Shown here piece after piece: positions 8,908 to 13,455 of a DNA stretch of 13,455 nt; within the stretch, counting starts at the first letter, position 1, and each line of letters starts with the position of its first letter. The translations under genes and the position numbers were made by a program. The stretch is from Ectocarpus siliculosus. Its lineage: Eukaryota > Sar > Phaeophyceae > Ectocarpales > Ectocarpaceae. Location of the stretch: NCBI GenBank assembly GCA_000310025.1, contig FN649728.1, positions 2,546,430 to 2,559,884 of the forward strand, read 5' to 3'. Under the pieces are notes generated by a model. It ran no database searches and was not told where the DNA came from. It was given only the letters and a program-made list of their open reading frames with translations.

Positions 8908-9075
8908 CAAGGCGGTAGTGGAATGCCGAGGAAATCCTGCCGGAACACTGCAAGCAGCGCGAACCCGGCGATTTCAAAAACAGGTGTGAAAATGACACTC
9001 ATTGAGCGTCAACAAGTTTTCACACTGATTAGAACAGATACTACACATGATCTTAGCCAAAAGGCCGAGAAGGTA
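8899..9075 (-). ncRNA. U2: U2 spliceosomal snRNA
   Basis: U2 pairs with the intron branch point and with U6. The 5' domain ACCUUCUCGGCCUUUUGGCU-AAGAUC and the branch-site recognition segment GUGUAGUAUCUGUUCU are essentially invariant. A long hairpin (about 8983-9024) of 9 bp plus 8 bp follows where stems IIa/IIb normally lie; AUCAG of stem IIa is present but its CUGAU partner is not. Next come the Sm-like site UGUUUUUGA, stem-loop III (GCCGG...CGCUG-CUUG-CAGUG..CCGGC) and a stem-loop IV loop GGCAUUCCACUACCGCC, close to the common GGUAUUGCAGUACCUCC that binds U2B''. Length is about 177 nt (human 188). The 5' end is uncertain by 1-2 nt and the 3' end is approximate. Confidence 0.96.
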
Positions 9076-9101
9076 CGCTCTTGTGTGTGATCGCGACCGG
9101 C

Positions 9102-9158
9102 CTTATATAGTCCTGTCTGGTCACCAAACTCTAAACTCACCCTTTTGGGCTGCGCCAA
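9102..9158 (-). promoter_or_regulatory. U2 snRNA promoter: USE plus TATA box, longer spacing
   Basis: TTGGCGCAGCCCAAAAGGGT continues into GAGTTTAGAG from 9158 downward on the - strand. TATATAAGG starts at 9109 and U2 begins about 34-35 nt later. The USE-to-TATA distance is 49 bp, 11 bp more than in U1, U4 and U5. Confidence 0.92.
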
Positions 9159-9644
9159 TCGGAACTTTTCCGACACAAAATCACGTTCCTCCTTTTTCGT
9201 TCCTCTTTCTTCGTGCATCGCCACATCAATCATCGTCTCTCGTCTCAATCAATCGCCGGCGGTGTGTGTGCCTGTGCTCAGCATAGAGCATGCATGTATC
9301 CCACGGCGTGGGGTTGGTTGGTCGCTTCTTCTACGGTGTTTTGCTGTATTTCACGTATGGGTCCGTGGCTGTCTAGAAATCTTGAGGTCATGGGTGATGA
9401 TGATATGGCCTTCTGTCATCGTGTGTGTGCTTGCTAAATGTGATGATGATGTTGAGAAAGAAAAAGGGTGGTAACTTCGTGCTGTGTTTGATTTGTATGT
9501 CACGTATCACGCCGGGGGTCGGTGGTGGCTATCTGTCGGGTCGTGGTTGACAGAAGACCTGCTGTCGTGCGTTCATGTGTTGTTGTTTGTGTTTTGGTTT
9601 TTATGTTGTGTTGCTGGGTTGGGATGTGTGCATGATGAGGTCGG
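9159..9644. other. U5-U2 intergenic region
   Basis: No supported gene. The right half (about 9551-9640) is the A/C-rich tract on the U5 sense strand, containing AAAACCAAAAC and ACAACA words. The left half is pyrimidine-rich on the + strand next to the U2 USE. TGATGAT words occur near 9396 and 9442, but no box C/D RNA could be built from them. Confidence 0.45.
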
Positions 9645-9756
9645 GTTACCCCACGAGTGGGGTCAAAAATCAGTGAAACTCCTTCAGGATCCTCTCCGCA
9701 CGGTTCATCCTAGTAAAAGGCGAGGGTGAAGTTCGTGATGCGAGAGGATCGGAGAT
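9645..9756 (-). ncRNA. U5: U5 spliceosomal snRNA
   Basis: U5 aligns the exon ends during splicing. The invariant loop 1, CGCCUUUUACU, is present (about 9710-9722). It is closed by CC/GG and UUCA/UGAA, then by CACG/CGUG, and by a perfect 9-bp basal stem GAUCCUCUC/GAGAGGAUC. The Sm site AUUUUUGA and a 3' hairpin ACCCCAC-UC-GUGGGGU (9648-9663) follow. Length is about 112 nt (human 116). The 5' end is placed by the 34-nt rule from the TATA box, giving an initial A at 9756. The LINE lies on its upstream side, transcribed in the opposite direction. Confidence 0.96.
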
Positions 9757-9784
9757 GTTTTAGATAGGAGGTGTCTGCATTACT

Positions 9785-9828
9785 CCTATAGTCTCCGGCT
9801 CTAAACTCACTGTTTTGGCCTGCGCCAA
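9785..9828 (-). promoter_or_regulatory. U5 snRNA promoter: USE plus TATA-like box
   Basis: TTGGCGCAGGCCAAAACAGT continues into GAGTTTAGAG from 9828 downward on the - strand. A weaker TATA-like box (CTATAGGAG) begins with T9790, exactly 38 bp from the USE start as in U1 and U4. The upstream sequence is cut off by the LINE, whose first recognisable coding sequence is about 10-20 bp away. Confidence 0.88.
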
Positions 9829-9835
9829 CATGAAA

Positions 9836-10495
9836 AGTGTGTTTCCCAGGAATTTACCCACAGCAGTCTCAAAACTTGACAGTCTCGTGCGGAGGATTCC
9901 CTCCAAAGAGTGCGTGTATATCCTGATGGACGCCAATGCTCGGACGGGAGAGAGGATGGATGGGGAAGACGAGGGCGCCATAGGGATACACGGGCGTGAT
10001 GAGCTAAACGAGAATGGTAGACTACTGCTGACCTTCGCAGCGGAAAACAAGCTAGCACTCGGGAACACGTTCTTCGAGACACGCAAGAGGGTGGAATATG
10101 GCACACCTACAACGGTGCGTCAGGGACCGACCGCTGTCGCCTCGACTACATTCTAACGCGGCAGACACACCGCGGCCGAGTGTCTAACATGGTTGTCATC
10201 CCCCAGCCGGTATACCCAGTCAAGGCGGACTCAGATCACAACATGGTGATAGCCACCGTCAACCTCGGTGGCAGGCTTGCCCACAACCGAGCAGTCCGGA
10301 CCAAACCGAAAAATAAGCAGTTCGACCGGCTTGAACTGCAGGTCGAAGCAACGCGATGGGACGTGACTACGCGGTTCCTCCTCAACCTCTACCAACAGCA
10401 GGGCGAACGAGCGACCACCACCCCGGAGAAGGCGACCGAGTTCACCAATGTTCTCCTCGAAGCGGCGAGGGCGATACTTCCCCGAGGAACCGCGG
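9836..10495 (+). pseudogene. LINE endonuclease C-terminal half and linker (fragment)
   Basis: The APE-type endonuclease nicks target DNA to prime reverse transcription. Visible motifs are ILMDANARTG (about 9921-9948, the GDFNAR motif with D-A-N in place of G-D-F-N), NENGRLLLTFAAENKLALGN around 10003-10062, then after a frameshift near 10100 the RLDYIL motif (about 10140) and SDHNMV (10231), which carries the catalytic Asp-His pair. The N-terminal half with the first catalytic residues is absent. A ~85-residue linker follows to a TGA at 10519, but homology has already moved to another frame near 10490. Confidence 0.9.
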
Positions 10496-11922
10496 AGACG
10501 ACGCACGCAGGAATGGTGTGAGACCCCTGAGACAAGAGCAGCATTGGAGGAGGCCCTCACCAAACGGCGGGAAGCGCGCCGAGCGATGAAGGACATGTTG
10601 AACACAACATCGTGGAGGGCCCTCAAAGCAGCGTGTAAGGGAGTGGCCGCAGCAGTCGAAACGGGCATATATGCCCACCTGGACAGATATGTGACGGGAC
10701 TCGAAGCGATCTACAAGGACCGCGATATGCGAGGCCTCTACCAACACCTCAAGAGATCAGTGGGGCTCAGTGGGAGACAAGCGGGAGGACAGCAGCCCGT
10801 TGCGGACGAGAATGGCGTGTTGCTCCGGAGAAAGAACGACATCCTCCAGCGATGGGCGAGATTCTTCGGCACCCTCCTCAACACCAAGTCCCCCACCCTG
10901 AACCCAGACATCATCGAACAAGTGACGCAGCGACCGGCGACACGTGCCACTCGACGCTTGGGAGCGGTGCCAGACCTCGAGGAAGTGGAACGGGCAACGA
11001 ACGCCCTGCAGAACTGAAAGGCACCCGGCAATGACTCCCTTCCTGCAGAATTGCTCAAGATCGACGTCGACGACGAGAAACCTATCGTCTTGGAGCACCT
11101 CCGTGACATCCTCGTTGAGGTGTGGAACGGAGGAGAGATCCCCCAAGAGTGGAAGGACGCAACCATCAAGGTGTTGTACAAGAAAGGTGACCGGTCCAAC
11201 TGCAACAACTTCAGGGGGATCTCGCTCCTATCTCACGTAGGCAAGGTCACCATCAAGATCATCACCAACCGCCTGAGCGCCTTCTGCGAAACCAACAACA
11301 TCCTCCTGGAGGAACAATGCGGGTTCCGACCCGGGCGATCCACCATCGACATGCTGTTCGTCGTGCGCCGACTCCAGGAGTTGGGGCGGGGAAGGAAAAT
11401 GCCACTCTATATGTGTTTCGTCGACCTGACAAAGGCGTATGATTCGGTGGACCGAGAGCTGCTGTGGAAGGTCCTGGCCAGGGCCGGGATTCCTGATGAA
11501 ATGATCGCCTTCATCCGCCAATTCCACGACGGAATGCGGGCGCGGGTGCGCATGGACGACGGAGAGTTTTCGGCCTGGTTTTGGTCACACAAGGCCTACG
11601 ACAAGGGTGTGTGCTGTCCCTACTGCTGTTCAATATCTTCTTCAGTCATCGAGGTCGTTGCCATTCGATTCAGCGGGATGATGTTATTCTGGAGAACCTC
11701 GTGTACCTGGAGGAGGAGACGGGAGCGGGGGCGAGGACACCACTTGACCGAGTGCGGAGGGCGGTATGGGGGATGCTGTATGCCGATGACGCCGGCGGCG
11801 TATCGAGGTCTGCCGAAGAACTGGCGAGAATGATAACCGTCATCGTGGAGGTGTTCGGGGAGTTCGGGCCGACGGTATCGGAGAAGAAGACGGAGACGCT
11901 CCTGATGCGCGCAAAGGAATAG
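10490..11922 (+). pseudogene. LINE reverse transcriptase domain (broken)
   Basis: It copies the element RNA at the nicked target. An N-terminal RT region starts at about 10490 (RRRRTQEWCETPETRAALEE). An in-frame TGA at 11015 replaces the Trp expected in NWKAPG.D, directly before [16 protein letters not shown] blocks follow: NFRGISLLS (about 11206), [14 protein letters not shown] (about 11311), [20 protein letters not shown] with the first catalytic Asp codon at 11423, then a frameshift near 11577, GLRQGCVLS with LLLFNIFF, and the catalytic YADD at 11779-11790. TAG at 11920 interrupts the frame, but homology continues. The catalytic triad residues are still present although the frame is broken. 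Confidence 0.93.
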
Positions 11923-12840
11923 CACACAACAACACCACCGCCCCCCCCGCCGCCACCGCTGATCATCCAGGCAGCAGGGCAGAGGTATGCCCAGACGCCT
12001 GAATTCCGGTACCTAGGTGGCCTCGTCAACGATTATGGCGACCTCACCCGTGAGATCAATAACCGGAGCAGAACGACGTGGGCATGCGTCAGGAGATATG
12101 GCCAGGAGCTCTTCGACACGCCGAAAGCACCGTTCCTACTGAAGACTCGCCTGCTCCAGGCCGAGGCGATGGAGGCACTGCTGTATGGCTGCATGACACG
12201 GGCCCACGTCAAGACCAATACCGGACGTTGCGGACGATACACCACCGACTGCTCCTGCGAGTTATCGGTTACCAACGCAAGAAGGGCACTTACCGGCAGC
12301 TTTCCTACGCCCAGACTCTGAAGAGGGTAGGGTGCCAAGAGCGTGCAAACCACTATCCGGCAACGGCGCCTGCTGTTCGCGGGAGCGCTGGTAAGGCAGC
12401 CAGGCGGACGACTCCCGAAACGGGTGATGCTTGGCGAACTGGTGGGGGGGGAGGGCCCAGGCAGGGGAAAACCGGAGCAAAACTGGCAGATGTGCCTGAA
12501 GGACGACCTCAAGATGTTCAAGGCAGAGCACGGATCTACGGATGCTGAGCAATTCTTCTTCGGAGTCCCGGAAACAACTTGGATGTAAGCAGCGAAGGTG
12601 GACCGGGGGGTACCGTGGCATACAGGGGTACTGCAGGGAGCTAAGAGGTTCATGGCCTCCTGGCATAAGAAGGAAGAGGAGGCTAGCCGACAACGAGCGC
12701 TCAAACGAAACAAGAAGCCCGACAACAACACGGACACGGCAACAACCACGGGGGTAGGAGGGGTACAGCAGACGGACGAGACGGCGAAGAGGCGAACCGA
12801 GTGGCGCGAAACACCGTGCCGAAATGAACCTCTTGCTTGA
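11923..12840 (+). pseudogene. LINE ORF2 C-terminal region (broken)
   Basis: Past a Pro-rich slippage-prone stretch encoded by CCCCCCCC, the frame reads GQRYAQTPEFRYLGGLVNDYGDLT and LLYGCMT, the post-RT thumb/connector pattern of many LINEs (F.YLG...G; LLYG). Frameshifts near 12215 and 12338 are followed by RRLLFAGALVRQPGGRLPKR and GEL, matching the common R..W.GH..R....RLP pattern. TAA at 12586 interrupts; the same frame continues as a Lys/Glu-rich tail (WHKKEEEASRQR) to TGA at 12838. No CCHC zinc knuckle was seen. Confidence 0.82.
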
Positions 12841-12847
12841 CTAATCT

Positions 12848-13455
12848 CCCCCCCCCCCCCCAGCGGTGTTTGCCATCGGGGTCGGGTTTTCGTCGCTTGG
12901 CAACGACGTTGTAAAACAAGCCGTCCCCCCCGGTGTTTTGCCATCGGGGTTGGGTTTTCGTCGCTTGGCAACGACGTTGTAAAACTGCTAAGTCACTTCG
13001 TGAACTCGACAACCAGGTTACCACGTGTTTTTAACTCTGTTTTGTTTTGCGGTAACCATGAATGGTGGTCAAGTAGATCATGTTGTGCGGGGTCGAGAAC
13101 CCTCACTCCGCGCAAGGAGGATGGTCGCACCACGTTATGTTAAAATGGTCAAGCATCCTCGAGGCAGTTCCACCGTGCTTATAACTGTCTCTGGAAGTGA
13201 AAGCACCAGAAAATAAATTAATTCATACGCAGCTGTCATTCGTACGCAAGGAAGTAAACACAAGATGCCGAACACCGTTAGCAGGATGCAGCGCACCCTT
13301 CATGCGACTCGCCGAATACCTCACGGCGCTTCGCGCTTGGTGATGTGAGAGCCTGGTCCGGTGAGAACCCGGCGTGCTCCGTCCCGGCTTCGTAGGGATG
13401 CGAGGTCAATGGTCTAACGACTACGGCATGCACGACTATGAGTACCCCCCCCCCC
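12848..13455 (+). repeat. Interspersed repeat, copy B, with duplicated left end; runs off the window
   Basis: Direct repeat of 2451-2976. Its left ~66 bp is present twice in tandem (about 12855-12918 and 12925-12985). Both contain GCCATCGGGGT.GGGTTTTC and TCGCTTGGCAACGACGTTGT, and each is introduced by a C-tract. The right end, GACTATGAGTAC plus C-tract, coincides with the window end, so its true boundary cannot be seen. It follows the LINE stop codon by only about 8 bp, suggesting it may be the LINE 3' UTR or a separate element inserted there. Confidence 0.88.

Larger units (their letters stand above)
9836..12840 (+). mobile_element. 5'-truncated, inactivated APE-type non-LTR retrotransposon (LINE)
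   Basis: The + strand encodes, in order and across several frames, the C-terminal half of an apurinic-type endonuclease, a non-LTR reverse transcriptase and a C-terminal region typical of LINE ORF2. About five frameshifts (near 10100, 10490, 11577, 12215 and 12338) and three in-frame stops (11015 TGA, 11920 TAG, 12586 TAA) show it is dead. The 5' part of the endonuclease and any ORF1 are missing, as usual for incomplete reverse transcription. The left edge, about 9836-9848, abuts the U5 USE. The right edge runs into a C-tract and repeat copy B, which might be its 3' untranslated region. No target-site duplication could be found by eye. The RT resembles Jockey/CR1/RTE-type elements, but I cannot assign a clade. 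Confidence 0.92.

Noticed and set aside
9390-9460. TGATGA words suggesting a box C/D snoRNA
   Set aside because: No box D at suitable spacing and no terminal stem could be drawn.
13064-13101. tRNA-like A box (TGGTCAAGTAGA) and B-box-like GGTCGAGAACC inside repeat copy B, hinting at a tRNA-derived SINE
   Set aside because: Box spacing is too short, the B box needs an extra base, and the motifs are ~200 bp inside the element rather than near its left end.
134-13455. CRISPR array or prokaryotic operon
   Set aside because: Repeats are few, long and irregularly spaced, and spliceosomal snRNAs plus a LINE show the DNA is eukaryotic.

Overview
Eukaryotic nuclear DNA. The firm content of the window is a compact locus of spliceosomal small nuclear RNA genes. 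U4 (+ strand), U1, U2 and U5 (all - strand) lie within about 2.1 kb (7652-9756), each recognisable from its diagnostic motifs. The lineage cannot be fixed from the sequence alone. The GC-rich unique DNA, C-tract-rich repeats and APE-type LINE would fit a stramenopile such as a brown alga, but that is a guess.

All four snRNA genes share a promoter architecture that I can read directly. An upstream element (USE) with core TTGGCGCAGNCCAA, usually followed by GTGAGTTT, precedes a TATA box, and the RNA starts about 34 nt after the first T of the TATA box. USE-to-TATA distance is exactly 38 bp (start to start) for U1, U4 and U5 and 49 bp for U2, one helical turn more. A fifth copy of the USE at 8574-8599 has no TATA box and no recognisable RNA after it. 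It lies beside a diverged duplicate of the U2 3' flank, so it looks like the remains of a second U2 gene whose body was lost. Sense-strand A/C-rich tracts follow the 3' end of every snRNA.

Right of U5, head to head with it and starting within about 10-20 bp of its USE, is a 5'-truncated, dead non-LTR retrotransposon (about 9836-12840, + strand). It keeps the C-terminal half of an APE-type endonuclease, a reverse transcriptase with a YADD motif, and a C-terminal domain. These are broken by about five frameshifts and three in-frame stops. It runs straight into a ~0.6 kb repeat (12848 to the window end). That repeat recurs nearly complete at 2451-2976 and as short, diverged 3'-end pieces at 134-218 (+) and 1434-1515 (-). 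All copies end in GTAC followed by a C-tract.

Layout: 1-133 low-complexity edge; 134-218 and 1434-1515 repeat fragments; 219-2450 otherwise nothing recognised; 2451-2976 repeat copy A; 2977-7579 unannotated DNA with one small hydrophobic ORF (3803-3925), a local duplication (4651-4752), a strong hairpin (6241-6302) and a (CAA)12 microsatellite; 7580-9828 snRNA locus; 9836-12840 LINE; 12848-13455 repeat copy B. No intact protein-coding gene was found with confidence.
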